Shown: one piece after another, positions 25,957 through 34,342 of the stretch
Layout: each line of letters begins with the position of its first letter
How positions within the stretch are numbered: position 1 is the stretch's first letter
Source: Tellurirhabdus bombi
GTDB lineage: Bacteria > Bacteroidota > Bacteroidia > Cytophagales > Spirosomataceae
Direction of reading: 5' to 3'
Length of the DNA: 64,000 bases
Assembly (NCBI RefSeq): GCF_021484805.1
Contig: NZ_CP090557.1
Location: 3,360,001 to 3,424,000, forward strand
The notes under the pieces: model-generated
The model's database searches: none
The model's input: the letters and a program-made list of their open reading frames with translations, nothing else
What the model was told of the DNA's origin: nothing
Program-made: the position numbers and the translations under genes

Positions 25957-26226
25957 ATGGCAAATCATAAATCAGCATTAAAGCGGATTCGCGCAAATGA
26001 GAAGAAGCGCCTGCTGAACCGCTTCCAGCACAAGACAACTCGTACGATGATTAAAAAGCTTCGTCTGACTACTGAGAAAGACGCAGCTCTAACGCTGTAC
26101 AAAACCGTATCATCTTTGCTAGATAAATTGGCAAAACGGAACATTATCCACAAAAACAAAGCAGCTAACAACAAATCGAAACTGGCCAAGTACGTAAATG
26201 GCTTGTCAGTAGCGGCTGCGGCTTAA
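25957..26226 (+). CDS. rpsT: 30S ribosomal protein bS20
   Basis: An 89-residue basic protein with the canonical start MANHKSALKRIRANEKKR, the helix TTRTMIKKLR and KNIIHKNKAANNKSKL-like C-terminal core (here RNIIHKNKAANNKSKLAKYV). It binds 16S rRNA early in 30S assembly. Own promoter and terminator. Confidence 0.98.
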   Translation: MANHKSALKRIRANEKKRLLNRFQHKTTRTMIKKLRLTTEKDAALTLYKTVSSLLDKLAKRNIIHKNKAANNKSKLAKYVNGLSVAAAA

Positions 26227-26250
26227 GTTTTCGTTGGAGTTCTCCCTTTG

Positions 26251-26279
26251 ACCTTACTCGACTAACGGGTAAGGTTTTT
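26251..26279 (+). terminator. intrinsic terminator after rpsT
   Basis: ACCTTAC pairs with GTAAGGT, then TTTTTG. Confidence 0.75.
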
Positions 26280-26325
26280 GCATTTATACCCCTTGTAACT
26301 AATCCCGCAAAAAAAGCTACTAGAA

Positions 26326-27042
26326 GTGAGTAAAGATGCCTCGTCCGTAAACTACGAAAACAATCGCCGCATTCTAAGCTGGGCCGAAGAAGATCGCCCG
26401 CGGGAAAAACTGATGCTGAAAGGCCGGTCGGTGCTTACCGACGCCGAACTCATTGCCATTTTGATTGGCTCCGGTACGCGGGATATGTCGGCGGTAGATC
26501 TGGCAAAGGTTATTCTTCAGCACGTAGGCTCTAACCTGAATGAGTTAGCCCGGTTAAGCGTCAAAGATTTGTCGAAATTTAAAGGCATCGGTGAAGCCAA
26601 AGCCATTAGCATTGTTGCCGCCCTGGAACTGGGCCGTCGGCGCAAAGAGCAGGATAGGCCACAACGCGCCCGGATCACAAGCTCCCGAGATGCGTACGAA
26701 GAGATAAAGCCGTATCTGCTGGATAAACCCCACGAAGAGTTCTGGATTTTGCTGCTAAATCGGGCTAATGAAGTAATGAGGCCCGTGCAGATTAGTACGG
26801 GAGGTGTTTCTGGAACGGTAGCCGATCCCAAAATTATTTTTAAACACGCTCTGGAGCATCTGGCGAGTTCGATGATCCTGTTTCACAACCATCCGTCGGG
26901 GAGTCTGCAACCCTCGCAAGCGGATAAAGATTTAACCCGTAAACTGAAAGAAGCCGGACGGTTACTCGATATACCGATACTGGATCATCTTATCTTCACC
27001 GACCGGGCTTTCTTTAGTTTCGCGGACGAAGGCTTGTTATAG
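26326..27042 (+). CDS. radC: RadC family JAB-domain protein
   Basis: A 238-residue protein with GTG start. The N-terminal part (about 20-100) has helix-hairpin-helix character (SVLTDAELIAILIGSGTRD, LSKFKGIGEAKA). The C-terminal JAB/MPN metalloprotease-like domain carries the motif HNHPSGSLQPSQAD near residues 190-204, with Glu in EFWILLLNRAN upstream. RadC was once linked to DNA repair; its true activity remains unclear. Converges on the lipoprotein gene with 1 bp between. Confidence 0.95.
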   Translation: MSKDASSVNYENNRRILSWAEEDRPREKLMLKGRSVLTDAELIAILIGSGTRDMSAVDLAKVILQHVGSNLNELARLSVKDLSKFKGIGEAKAISIVAALELGRRRKEQDRPQRARITSSRDAYEEIKPYLLDKPHEEFWILLLNRANEVMRPVQISTGGVSGTVADPKIIFKHALEHLASSMILFHNHPSGSLQPSQADKDLTRKLKEAGRLLDIPILDHLIFTDRAFFSFADEGLL

Positions 27043-27043
27043 C

Positions 27044-27487
27044 CTATTTACGAGCAGTTACCTGGATGGTCGCTTCCCGCTCTCTGGGCTCTGGGCTTGT
27101 ACCGGGGTAAGGCGTTACTTCTTTCAGCAGAACTTCATATTCAGTGCCTCCCACCTGAACAAGGGCCTTGTCACTCACTTTAGAGGTTGGACTGCATGCC
27201 CCCAGACAGAGTTCGCTGCTTTTTGTCTCGTTGTTGGCTTCCAGGGTAAAGAATACGTTGGCACTTCCTGCCTGAATACAGATTGCATTGGCTGGGCACC
27301 GGTTATCTTCAATCTTGGTAACTTTCAGATTAACGTCGTGCTTTAAACGAGCAGATTTAGTCGCTGAAACAACGACGGGGTCCAGCGTTTCAGTTGTTGG
27401 GGTAACTTTGTTGGAATCGCAGGCGGCAAATAAAATGCCCGCCAACAGGAGTAAGGTAGATGCAGAAAACTTCAGATTGCTTTTCAT
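27044..27487 (-). CDS. putative lipoprotein, conserved in Bacteroidota
   Basis: A 147-residue protein with a lipoprotein signal (MKSNLKFSASTLLLLAGIL, lipobox FAAC, Cys at residue 23). The mature part has the pattern EDNRCPANAICIQAGSA (about 60-77), seen in many uncharacterised Bacteroidota lipoproteins, with a second Cys pair in LCLGACSP. The four Cys may form disulfides. Function unknown. It ends 1 bp from radC on the other strand. Confidence 0.7.
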   Translation of the reverse strand: MKSNLKFSASTLLLLAGILFAACDSNKVTPTTETLDPVVVSATKSARLKHDVNLKVTKIEDNRCPANAICIQAGSANVFFTLEANNETKSSELCLGACSPTSKVSDKALVQVGGTEYEVLLKEVTPYPGTSPEPREREATIQVTARK

Positions 27488-27557
27488 GGTATTTGTTTGC
27501 TTTTTCTGAAGACTCCTGCGTATCTGAAAGGGTTGTAATGTCTGCTAATTTTTTCGC

Positions 27558-27585
27558 AAAAAAGAAAAGGCCCCATTTGGGGCCT
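27558..27585 (-). terminator. terminator of the 32-aa membrane protein gene
   Basis: On the minus strand AGGCCCC/GGGGCCT with a 4-nt loop, followed by TTTTCTTTTTT, 24 bp after the small ORF stop. Confidence 0.7.
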
Positions 27586-27608
27586 CAGTATACGTCTGAA
27601 AATCAAGA

Positions 27609-27707
27609 CTAGTACTTGCGTTCTTTTCCTTCCAGCCACTTGCCTGCAATAAAGGCGGCGATCAACAGAACCGCAAAAAACGCAATAGTAACGATATCCA
27701 TTAACAT
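27609..27707 (-). CDS. 32-residue single-pass membrane protein
   Basis: A short gene: ATG at 27705-27707, TAG at 27609-27611. The 32-residue product starts MLMDIVTIAFFAVLLIAAFI, one membrane helix, and ends with a charged tail (AGKWLEGKERKY). The case for a gene is a -7 element TAGTTTTG (minus strand 27738-27745) about 24 nt before the likely transcript start-to-ATG distance, and a strong terminator right after it, in a gap of 315 bp between two genes on the same strand. Size and layout recall small subunits such as CydX or KdpF, but I see no real similarity to either. A second ATG two codons in is possible. Confidence 0.6.
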   Translation of the reverse strand: MLMDIVTIAFFAVLLIAAFIAGKWLEGKERKY

Positions 27708-27737
27708 AGTCGTATCAGATTGAATGAGATTATGCTG

Positions 27738-27745
27738 CAAAACTA
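27738..27745 (-). promoter_or_regulatory. -7 element (TAGTTTTG) of the small membrane protein gene
   Basis: Matches TAnnTTTG on the minus strand, ~30 bp before the ATG at 27707. The -33 side is weak. Confidence 0.4.
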
Positions 27746-27802
27746 ACAAATAAACCAGCATGAACGCCGATTGCTACGAAATTTAGACGCAATAAAAAGA
27801 GC

Positions 27803-28951
27803 TTAAAGCACGCCTTTGGTGCTGGGTAAACTGTCCAGTTCTTTGAGGTCACGCTTGACGGCCATCTTAATCGATTTCGCAAATGCTTTGTAAATGGCTT
27901 CTATTTTGTGGTGCTCGTTATCGCCTTCCACCTTGATATTCAGATTACAAAGTGCGGTATCTGAGAAAGATTTAAAAAAGTGAAAGAACATCTCAGTAGG
28001 CATCTCACCGATTTTTTCCCGCCGGAATTCAGCGTCCCAGACCAGCCACGGCCGACCGGAAAAATCAATGGCCACCTGCGCCAGTGCCTCGTCCATCGGA
28101 AGCAGAAAGCCGTATCGGCTAATTCCGCGCTTGTCGCCCAGCGCCTTGCGGTAAGCTTCCCCCAAAGCCAAAGCGGTATCTTCGATGGTGTGATGTTCGT
28201 CAATGTGTAAATCGCCCTGAACGCGGATGTGCAGATCGGCACCAGAATGTTTGGCCACCTGATCGAGCATGTGATCGAAGAAACCAAGCCCCGTCTGGAT
28301 GTCCGAACGGCCTTGCCCATCCAAGTTAAGGTCAATCTGAATCTGGGTTTCTTTTGTCTCCCGCGTCACCGATGCCGTACGCGCGGGCAGTTTTAGAAAG
28401 CTATAAATTTCGTCCCAGTCATTGGTTTTCAGCGCAATGGCTGCTTCCATTTCGGGCGTTAGACCCGTAACATCGGCTAGCTGTGCGTTCTGGGTAAGGT
28501 TGGGCGGTAGGTACAGAATGGCTTTTGCCCCTAAATTGACCGCTAGCTGAACGTCGGTAAGACGGTCGCCGATAACGTAGCTGCTGGCCAGGTTGTACGA
28601 GCCAGTCAGGTATTCCGTCAGGAGGCCGGTGCCGGGTTTGCGGGTGGGCGCGTTTTCGTAGACAAAAGTTCGGTCGATGTGAACTGCGTCAAAATGAATG
28701 TTTTCGCCCGCCAGCGTTTGCATCATCTTGTTTTGCGGTTCCCAAAAAGTATCTTCCGGAAACGAATCTGTACCCAAACCATCCTGATTAGTGACCATAA
28801 CCAGGCGGAAATCGGTTTCCTCGGCCACACGCCGGAGATTAGACAACACTTTAGGGGCAAATTCGAGTTTTTGGAGGGAATCGACCTGCTGACTTGGCTG
28901 AGGTTCGATAATGATAGTACCGTCTCGGTCGATAAAAAGTACGTTCTGCAT
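27803..28951 (-). CDS. hisB: bifunctional histidinol-phosphatase / imidazoleglycerol-phosphate dehydratase
   Basis: A 382-residue fusion catalysing steps 7 and 9 of histidine synthesis. Residues 1-165 are a HAD phosphatase ([43 protein letters not shown]). Residues 185-382 are the Mn-dependent dehydratase with its two metal motifs [17 protein letters not shown] and [17 protein letters not shown] chose the ATG at 28951: the -7 element at 28973-28980 predicts transcription to start after the upstream ATG at 28975. No other his genes are in the window. Confidence 0.96.
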   Translation of the reverse strand: MQNVLFIDRDGTIIIEPQPSQQVDSLQKLEFAPKVLSNLRRVAEETDFRLVMVTNQDGLGTDSFPEDTFWEPQNKMMQTLAGENIHFDAVHIDRTFVYENAPTRKPGTGLLTEYLTGSYNLASSYVIGDRLTDVQLAVNLGAKAILYLPPNLTQNAQLADVTGLTPEMEAAIALKTNDWDEIYSFLKLPARTASVTRETKETQIQIDLNLDGQGRSDIQTGLGFFDHMLDQVAKHSGADLHIRVQGDLHIDEHHTIEDTALALGEAYRKALGDKRGISRYGFLLPMDEALAQVAIDFSGRPWLVWDAEFRREKIGEMPTEMFFHFFKSFSDTALCNLNIKVEGDNEHHKIEAIYKAFAKSIKMAVKRDLKELDSLPSTKGVL

Positions 28952-28972
28952 ACAATCCATTAAAAGGCCCGA

Positions 28973-28980
28973 CAAAGGTA
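28973..28980 (-). promoter_or_regulatory. -7 element (TACCTTTG) of hisB
   Basis: TAnnTTTG match on the minus strand; start predicted near 28966, 15 nt before the chosen ATG. It decides the hisB start. Confidence 0.45.
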
Positions 28981-29047
28981 GTGTTTTCCTAAAAAGCGGC
29001 CTAAAAAAAGCAAAGGCAGAATTTTTTTCATAATTTGTTAAAACCGT

Positions 29048-29055
29048 TACCTTTG
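29048..29055 (+). promoter_or_regulatory. -7 element (TACCTTTG) of the NYN-cold-shock gene
   Basis: TAnnTTTG match on the plus strand. It implies a leader of ~170 nt containing nested helices: GCCAC/GTGGC (29130-29134/29173-29177) and TTGACA/TGTCAA (29138-29143/29159-29164). Confidence 0.45.
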
Positions 29056-29234
29056 CAATTCTACAGCTTATAGCGTAAAGTCCTCCTACTGAAACTGCTT
29101 AATTTAAAATCTTACCGCAAAGAAAATACGCCACTGATTGACAGTTATTTGTCTTGATTGTCAACCAAGCCGGTGGCTCATATACGCTTGAAAAGAAACT
29201 GAATTAGCTTAAATTATATATTATTTTATTAGAA

Positions 29235-30176
29235 ATGCAGGATAAAAAAAGTAGCAAATTGACACGTATCGCCGTATTTTATGATGGTAATTACTTCCTA
29301 CATGTAAGCAATTATTACAATTATTCACACGAAAGACGCAGCCGCATTAGCATTTCAGGCCTGCATGAGTTTATCCGTCACCAGGTTGCCGAAGAAGAAA
29401 ACACGGACATTCGTCTGTGTCAGATTGTCGATGCCCACTACTTTCGGGGGCGTTTGAACGCGCACGAAGCCAGCCAGCGCGGTAATCAACTCTTTTACGA
29501 CCGGCTTTTTGACGATATTTTGATGTCTGAGGGGGTAGTAACTCACTATCTGCCCGTAAAGACTTTCCAGGGGAACCGGCAGGAGAAAGGCATTGATGTC
29601 TGGTTGGCACTGGAAGCCTTTGAACTGACTTTTTACAAGCATTTTGACGTACTGGTGCTCATCACCGCCGACGGTGATTACGTTCCGTTGATTCGCAAAC
29701 TCAATACGCTCGGTACGCGGGCCATGGTGTTGAGCTGGGATTTTGAATATTTCAACGACGAAGGCGAGCGGATGGTGACGCGGACTTCGCAGGATTTGCT
29801 GGAAGATGTGTCTTATCCGGTGGCTATGCACGATCTGATCGAACGGAATTTGCGGAATAATGAACCGCTCATTCAGAATCTGTTCGTAAAGCAGCCTACC
29901 CGGGTATTGAATGAAAATAACCCGGTGCTGATCGGCACGAATGGTTTTTCGTTTGATGATGACGAAGACTCGGAAGCCAAAATCAGCTCTATCCGAAACC
30001 TGAAAAATGGATATGGTTTCATTAACTACCCGCCCAATAACCTGTTTTTCCACCATACCAGCCTGATTGATTCGGACTTCAACGAGCTACAGCCCGACGA
30101 TGAAGTGTCCTTCCGAATTGGAAAAAATGCGGAAGGAAAAGACATTGCGGTGGATGTTCGGCTGCGAATTAACTAA
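29235..30176 (+). CDS. NYN (PIN-like) nuclease with C-terminal cold-shock-like domain
   Basis: A 313-residue protein. Residues 10-190 are an NYN domain: RIAVFYDGNYF with the first Asp, KGIDVWLALEAFE with a central Asp, and VLITADGDYVPLIRKLNTLG with the Asp pair of the PIN active site. A ~45-residue acidic linker follows, then a cold-shock/OB fold at about 250-313 (ISSIRNLKNGYGFINYPPNN, LFFHHTSL), in which KNGYGFI and FFHHTSL correspond to the RNP1 and RNP2 nucleic-acid-binding motifs. This suggests an RNA nuclease that binds its substrate through the OB domain. Its stop is 3 bp before pabB. Substrate unknown; LabA-type regulators share only the NYN part. Confidence 0.82.
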   Translation: MQDKKSSKLTRIAVFYDGNYFLHVSNYYNYSHERRSRISISGLHEFIRHQVAEEENTDIRLCQIVDAHYFRGRLNAHEASQRGNQLFYDRLFDDILMSEGVVTHYLPVKTFQGNRQEKGIDVWLALEAFELTFYKHFDVLVLITADGDYVPLIRKLNTLGTRAMVLSWDFEYFNDEGERMVTRTSQDLLEDVSYPVAMHDLIERNLRNNEPLIQNLFVKQPTRVLNENNPVLIGTNGFSFDDDEDSEAKISSIRNLKNGYGFINYPPNNLFFHHTSLIDSDFNELQPDDEVSFRIGKNAEGKDIAVDVRLRIN

Positions 30177-30179
30177 GAA

Positions 30180-31514
30180 ATGCTCCGGCAACCCGTGAGA
30201 GAGGAGCAGCGAGTGACCGCCATTCCAACCGATGCATTGCGGTGGGATTTGTTACAGTGGGCCATCGATCAGGATGAGGATGTAACATTCTTCAACAGCA
30301 ATCGTTCGGCGCAGATAAGTCTGGCGTATCCGCATGGTTTTTTCCCGGATCGGCTGGCGCTTGGAAAGTACCAGGCCGTCGATGCATCCGGGAAAGATCC
30401 TTTTCAACAGCTTTGGGCCTATCATCACGAACAGCCGGATTTTCTGATTGGTTTTTGGGTCTATGACCTCAAAAACAAGTTGGAAGCGTTGGAAAGTCGC
30501 CACCCAAACCGAACGGGCTGGCCCGACTGCTCTTTTTACCAGCCTCGGCATGTGCTTGATTTTGAGTCAGATACTGTGGTGATCCGGTCTCTGGAAGATG
30601 GGGGTACACTTGCCGAATTGCTGGCTGGGTATGCAGGTGCATCAAATTTGCGGGCTGCTAAAATTAAATCAGTTGATAAGCTAGCGCCTGGTCAGGTAAA
30701 GTGTCGGGTTAGCCGAACCGAGTATGTAGAGCGTGTTCGGCAGATTCAGCGGCACATTCTGGAAGGGGATGTGTACGAACTAAATTATTGCATTGAGTTT
30801 TTTGCTGAAAACGCCGTTATCGATCCCCTGCAAACCTATCGGCAATTGAACGAGAAGTCGCCAATGCCTTTTTCGGTGTTTCAGAAAATAGGTGACCAGT
30901 ATCTGTTATGCGCTTCTCCCGAGCGATTCTTGAAAAAAGATGGCCGTAAACTCGTTTCGCAGCCCATTAAAGGGACGGCTCGGCGGGGGAAAACCATCGA
31001 AGAAGACGAGCGCCTGAAGCATCACCTGCGGAACAATGAAAAAGAGCAGGCGGAAAATCTGATGATTGTCGATCTGGTGCGGAATGACCTGGCCCGAAGT
31101 GCCGAAACCGGTTCTGTGCGGGTAGAGGAGTTGTTCGGAATCTATAGTTTCCAGCAGGTACACCAGATGATTTCGACGGTATCGGCCACCTTGCGGGAGA
31201 ATATGTCCTGGGCAGACGCCATTCGGCACGCTTTTCCGATGGGCAGCATGACGGGAGCGCCGAAAGTGCGGGCCATGGAGTTGATTGACCAGTATGAGAG
31301 CAGTCGGCGGGGCTTGTATTCCGGCGCGGTTGGTTTTATTACGCCCGAAGGCGATTTTGATTTCAATGTAGTCATCCGCAGCATACTCTATAATGAAAAG
31401 ACGGGCTATCTGTCTTTTTCGGTGGGAAGTGCCATTACGTACGATGCCGACCCGGAGGCGGAGTATGAAGAATGTTTGTTAAAAGCACAGGCAATACTTT
31501 CCGTATTGCAATAA
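30180..31514 (+). CDS. pabB: aminodeoxychorismate synthase component I
   Basis: A 444-residue chorismate-binding enzyme. It contains GDVYELNYCIEFF, LLCASPERFL, SQPIKGTARRG, IVDLVRNDLARSAETGSV, MGSMTGAPKVRAMELID, GLYSGAVGF and a VGSAITYDADPEAEYEE end. The Lys in PIKGT is the nucleophile that marks PabB; anthranilate synthase has Ala here. With a PabA glutaminase it makes aminodeoxychorismate for folate. It starts 3 bp after the NYN gene, so the two are likely translationally coupled. The N-terminal domain (1-170) is less conserved. No pabA or pabC is nearby. Confidence 0.93.
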   Translation: MLRQPVREEQRVTAIPTDALRWDLLQWAIDQDEDVTFFNSNRSAQISLAYPHGFFPDRLALGKYQAVDASGKDPFQQLWAYHHEQPDFLIGFWVYDLKNKLEALESRHPNRTGWPDCSFYQPRHVLDFESDTVVIRSLEDGGTLAELLAGYAGASNLRAAKIKSVDKLAPGQVKCRVSRTEYVERVRQIQRHILEGDVYELNYCIEFFAENAVIDPLQTYRQLNEKSPMPFSVFQKIGDQYLLCASPERFLKKDGRKLVSQPIKGTARRGKTIEEDERLKHHLRNNEKEQAENLMIVDLVRNDLARSAETGSVRVEELFGIYSFQQVHQMISTVSATLRENMSWADAIRHAFPMGSMTGAPKVRAMELIDQYESSRRGLYSGAVGFITPEGDFDFNVVIRSILYNEKTGYLSFSVGSAITYDADPEAEYEECLLKAQAILSVLQ

Positions 31515-31921
31515 AGGATTTGAAATCTATTCGGCAGACTAGATGTGGGCATAAAATAATGCAATTTTAATGTTGCCCCTTTACTAATACCAAAAAAAAG
31601 CGTACCTTTGTAAAAATTATTCAAGCGGACATCCGTCCTAATTCTCTGTAGCGGGGTTTTTACCTTTGAGTTCTTCTCTCACTTTCACAGAGCCACCAAC
31701 GGATGTCGACCGGGATTGGGGTTGCATTATCCGTTGTCGTAGGGGCTTTTGTGGGGCATATCTAACTTTCCAGCCGCAACTGTAACGGGTTCATGACAAG
31801 AAGCTATTTTAGCGGTCTTCGTCTGCCGTGCACATCGCTTTGAGCAAGCACAATTCGTGCTGTCTGCGCAAACCTACCCGGCGCTTGTTCATCGTCCATT
31901 TTTATTGTTACAAAAAGTTTT
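31515..31921 (+). other. long structured 5' leader of the DEAD-box helicase gene
   Basis: A 407-bp gap with no ORF. A -7 element TACCTTTG (31603-31610) implies a leader of about 300 nt. In it GACATCCGT (31628-31636) pairs perfectly with ACGGATGTC (31699-31707), and inside that CTCTGT (31644-31649) pairs with ACAGAG (31687-31692). Such long leaders are common on cold-inducible RNA helicase genes. Confidence 0.5.
31603..31610 (+). promoter_or_regulatory. -7 element (TACCTTTG) of the helicase gene
   Basis: TAnnTTTG match; no good -33 element. Confidence 0.4.
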
Positions 31922-33757
31922 ATGAATCAAGAAATTGAAGCTGTGCAGGAGATCGCAAAACCAGTAGCTCCCCAGCGCACATTTGAAGACCTGAACGTTT
32001 CGGAACCCATTTTGAAAGCCGTTACGGACATGGGCTTCACCCACCCTTCGCCCATTCAGGCAGAAGGTATTCCTCCAATTTTAGCGGGTCGTGATGTTAT
32101 TGGACAGGCCCAAACAGGTACAGGAAAGACGGCTGCCTTCGGGATTCCAGCCCTCGAACTGATTGATATTGAGAGCCGTCAGCCGCAGGTATTGGTGCTT
32201 TGCCCAACCCGCGAACTGGCCCTTCAAGTAGCTGATGAAATTAAAAAATTAGCTAAATATAAAAAAGGACTTCGGGTTGAATCGATTTACGGAGGTGACT
32301 CCATCGAGCGCCAGATTAAATCGCTGAAGAGCGGGGTTCATATCGTGATCGGTACGCCGGGCCGTGTGATGGATCACATGGAACGTCGGACCCTGAAACT
32401 GGACAGCATCCGGATGATGATTCTGGATGAGGCCGACGAAATGCTCGATATGGGCTTCCGGGAAGATATTGAAAGCATTCTGGAAGAAATGCCCGAAGAG
32501 CGTCAGACCATTCTGTTCTCGGCTACCATGTCGAAGCCGATCATGACCATCACGCAGCGTTTCCAGAAAGATCCTGTCTTAATTAAAGTCGTCAAAAATG
32601 AGTTGACGAACAAAAACATTGAGCAGGTATATTTCGAAGTAAAACCAAAGGCGAAAGTAGAAGTGATGTGCCGTCTGATCGACATGCACAACCTGAAACT
32701 GATGCTCGTATTCTGTAATACGAAAAAACGCGTTGACGAAATCGTTGAAGATCTGCAAATCCGGGGCTATCAGGCCGAAGGTCTGCACGGTGATTTACGC
32801 CAGGCTCAACGGAACAACGTTATGTCGAAATTCCGCTCGGGCGTAACCAACATTCTGGTTGCTACTGACGTAGCCGCTCGTGGAATTGACGTGGATGACG
32901 TAGACGCGGTAATTAACTACGATATTCCGCTGGATGAAGAATATTACGTGCACCGGATTGGTCGGACGGGTCGCGCCGGAAAGTCGGGAAAAGCTTTCTC
33001 GATGGTCGGTAAAGACGAAAAATATCGTTTCCGCGAAATTCAGAATTACACAAAAGTAAAAGTCGAAAAGGGCGTTATTCCTACCTTTGAAGATATCGTT
33101 GGTATCCGGAAAGCGCGTTTCATTGAGCAGATCAGAGAAACGATTGAGAAAGATAAGGACCTGAATCTGTACGACGACATGCTGACAAACCTGCATCACG
33201 CCGGTTTCACGACGGAGCAGATTGTGGCTGCCCTGGTAAAACGCAGCATGGGTCTGGAGAAAAACGAATTTGCTGACCAAAATCTGGCGCTGGACGACGA
33301 TCGTCGGGAGCGTGGAGGCCGCTTAGGCGACCGGGAAGGCGGTTCGCGTTTTGCAGGCCGGGAAGAGCGGGGCCGTTTTGGTGACCGCAGCCGTGACGGT
33401 GGAAGCCGGGACGGTGCTCGTCGGGGCGAAGGTCGTTTTGGCCGGGATCGTGACGGTGGAACTCGCGGTGAGGAGAGGGGTCGTTTCAGCGACCGCGATC
33501 GCCAGCCACGGGAGCGTGAAGCCAACATGGTGCGTTTGTTCGTGAGCATTGGCCGTCGCGACTTTGTGCGGCCGGGCGATATCGTCGGAGCGCTGGCGGG
33601 TGAAGCCAACATTCCGGGCGGTACGATTGGACACATCGACATTTTCGATAAACATACGTTGGTAGATGTTCCTCGCGACGTGGTAACCCGCGTTCTGGAT
33701 GCGATGGAAGGAAATACCATCAAAGGCCGTCGTGTAAACATAGAAGTTGCACGGTAA
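31922..33757 (+). CDS. deaD: DEAD-box ATP-dependent RNA helicase (DeaD/CsdA type)
   Basis: A 611-residue RNA helicase. Motifs in order: Q motif PSPIQAEGI (about residue 41), I AQTGTGKT, Ia PTREL, II ILDEADEMLDMGF, III SAT, IV VFCNTKKR, V VATDVAARGIDV, VI HRIGRTGRAG. After the two RecA domains comes a helical dimerisation part (390-450), a Gly/Arg/Asp-rich low-complexity stretch (about 460-530, repeats like RFGDR and RDGG), and a C-terminal DbpA/CsdA-type RNA-binding domain (MVRLFVSIGRRDFVRPGDIV, GHIDIFDKHTLVDVP). It remodels RNA in ribosome assembly and cold adaptation. The leader is long and structured. Confidence 0.95.
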   Translation: MNQEIEAVQEIAKPVAPQRTFEDLNVSEPILKAVTDMGFTHPSPIQAEGIPPILAGRDVIGQAQTGTGKTAAFGIPALELIDIESRQPQVLVLCPTRELALQVADEIKKLAKYKKGLRVESIYGGDSIERQIKSLKSGVHIVIGTPGRVMDHMERRTLKLDSIRMMILDEADEMLDMGFREDIESILEEMPEERQTILFSATMSKPIMTITQRFQKDPVLIKVVKNELTNKNIEQVYFEVKPKAKVEVMCRLIDMHNLKLMLVFCNTKKRVDEIVEDLQIRGYQAEGLHGDLRQAQRNNVMSKFRSGVTNILVATDVAARGIDVDDVDAVINYDIPLDEEYYVHRIGRTGRAGKSGKAFSMVGKDEKYRFREIQNYTKVKVEKGVIPTFEDIVGIRKARFIEQIRETIEKDKDLNLYDDMLTNLHHAGFTTEQIVAALVKRSMGLEKNEFADQNLALDDDRRERGGRLGDREGGSRFAGREERGRFGDRSRDGGSRDGARRGEGRFGRDRDGGTRGEERGRFSDRDRQPREREANMVRLFVSIGRRDFVRPGDIVGALAGEANIPGGTIGHIDIFDKHTLVDVPRDVVTRVLDAMEGNTIKGRRVNIEVAR

Positions 33758-33774
33758 GCCCTTTTGATTGCCAT

Positions 33775-33812
33775 AAAAAAGCCGCCCTTGATGATTCAAG
33801 GGCGGCTTTTTT
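33775..33812. terminator. bidirectional terminator after the helicase
   Basis: AAAAAAGCCGCCCTTGA/TCAAGGGCGGCTTTTTT with a 4-nt loop, between converging genes. Confidence 0.87.
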
Positions 33813-33823
33813 ATGGGTAGTGC

Positions 33824-34255
33824 TTAATTACCGGTATCTCTGGCCAGCGCAATCACAATGGCACCGGCGCCCATCATTAATCCCCCCACAATAACCTGCC
33901 AGTTTAATTTCTCTTTCAGAAATACCGCTGCCAGGATAATAATAAAAACCAGAGAGACTTTATCTAATGAACCCGCTCTGGAAGCATCTCCCAGCTTCAG
34001 GGCACGAAACGAAAATACTGACGAAAGACAGGTGATCACACCCGCGATGATTAGAAAAATCCAGGAGCGCCGATCAATGCGGGACAATTGGGATAAGTTG
34101 CCCTGTCCAATGACAATGCCCCACGAAACCAGCAAAATAAGTACCGACTGGATTGCAAAGCCAACCGTGGAGTCTACATTTCTAATGCCTACTTTCGATA
34201 ACGTAACGACTACGGCGGCCGAGAGAGCAGCCAATAAACTAAAAACAAACCACAT
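33824..34255 (-). CDS. EamA/DMT family membrane protein (single EamA unit)
   Basis: A 143-residue protein of about five membrane helices corresponding to one EamA repeat (VFSLLAALSAAVVVTLSKVG, IFLIIAGVITCLSSVFSFRA, LVFIIILAAVFLKEKLNWQV, GLMMGAGAIVIAL). Two-repeat EamA transporters are ~300 residues; single-repeat forms like this must dimerise as in the SMR group. Substrate unknown. It ends at the terminator shared with the helicase gene and lies 87 bp downstream of the DoxX-like gene. Confidence 0.82.
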   Translation of the reverse strand: MWFVFSLLAALSAAVVVTLSKVGIRNVDSTVGFAIQSVLILLVSWGIVIGQGNLSQLSRIDRRSWIFLIIAGVITCLSSVFSFRALKLGDASRAGSLDKVSLVFIIILAAVFLKEKLNWQVIVGGLMMGAGAIVIALARDTGN

Positions 34256-34342
34256 AGCTTTCTGGGATGAAGTAGAGAGGAACTACACCCATAACAAGAT
34301 TGGTAATCTTATGTTTATCTGGGTGAGCCAACAGAAACCGGC

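Noticed and set aside
33301-33520. Repetitive Arg/Gly/Asp-coding DNA as a possible tandem repeat element
   Set aside because: It is in frame and encodes the low-complexity linker typical of DEAD-box helicase C-termini.
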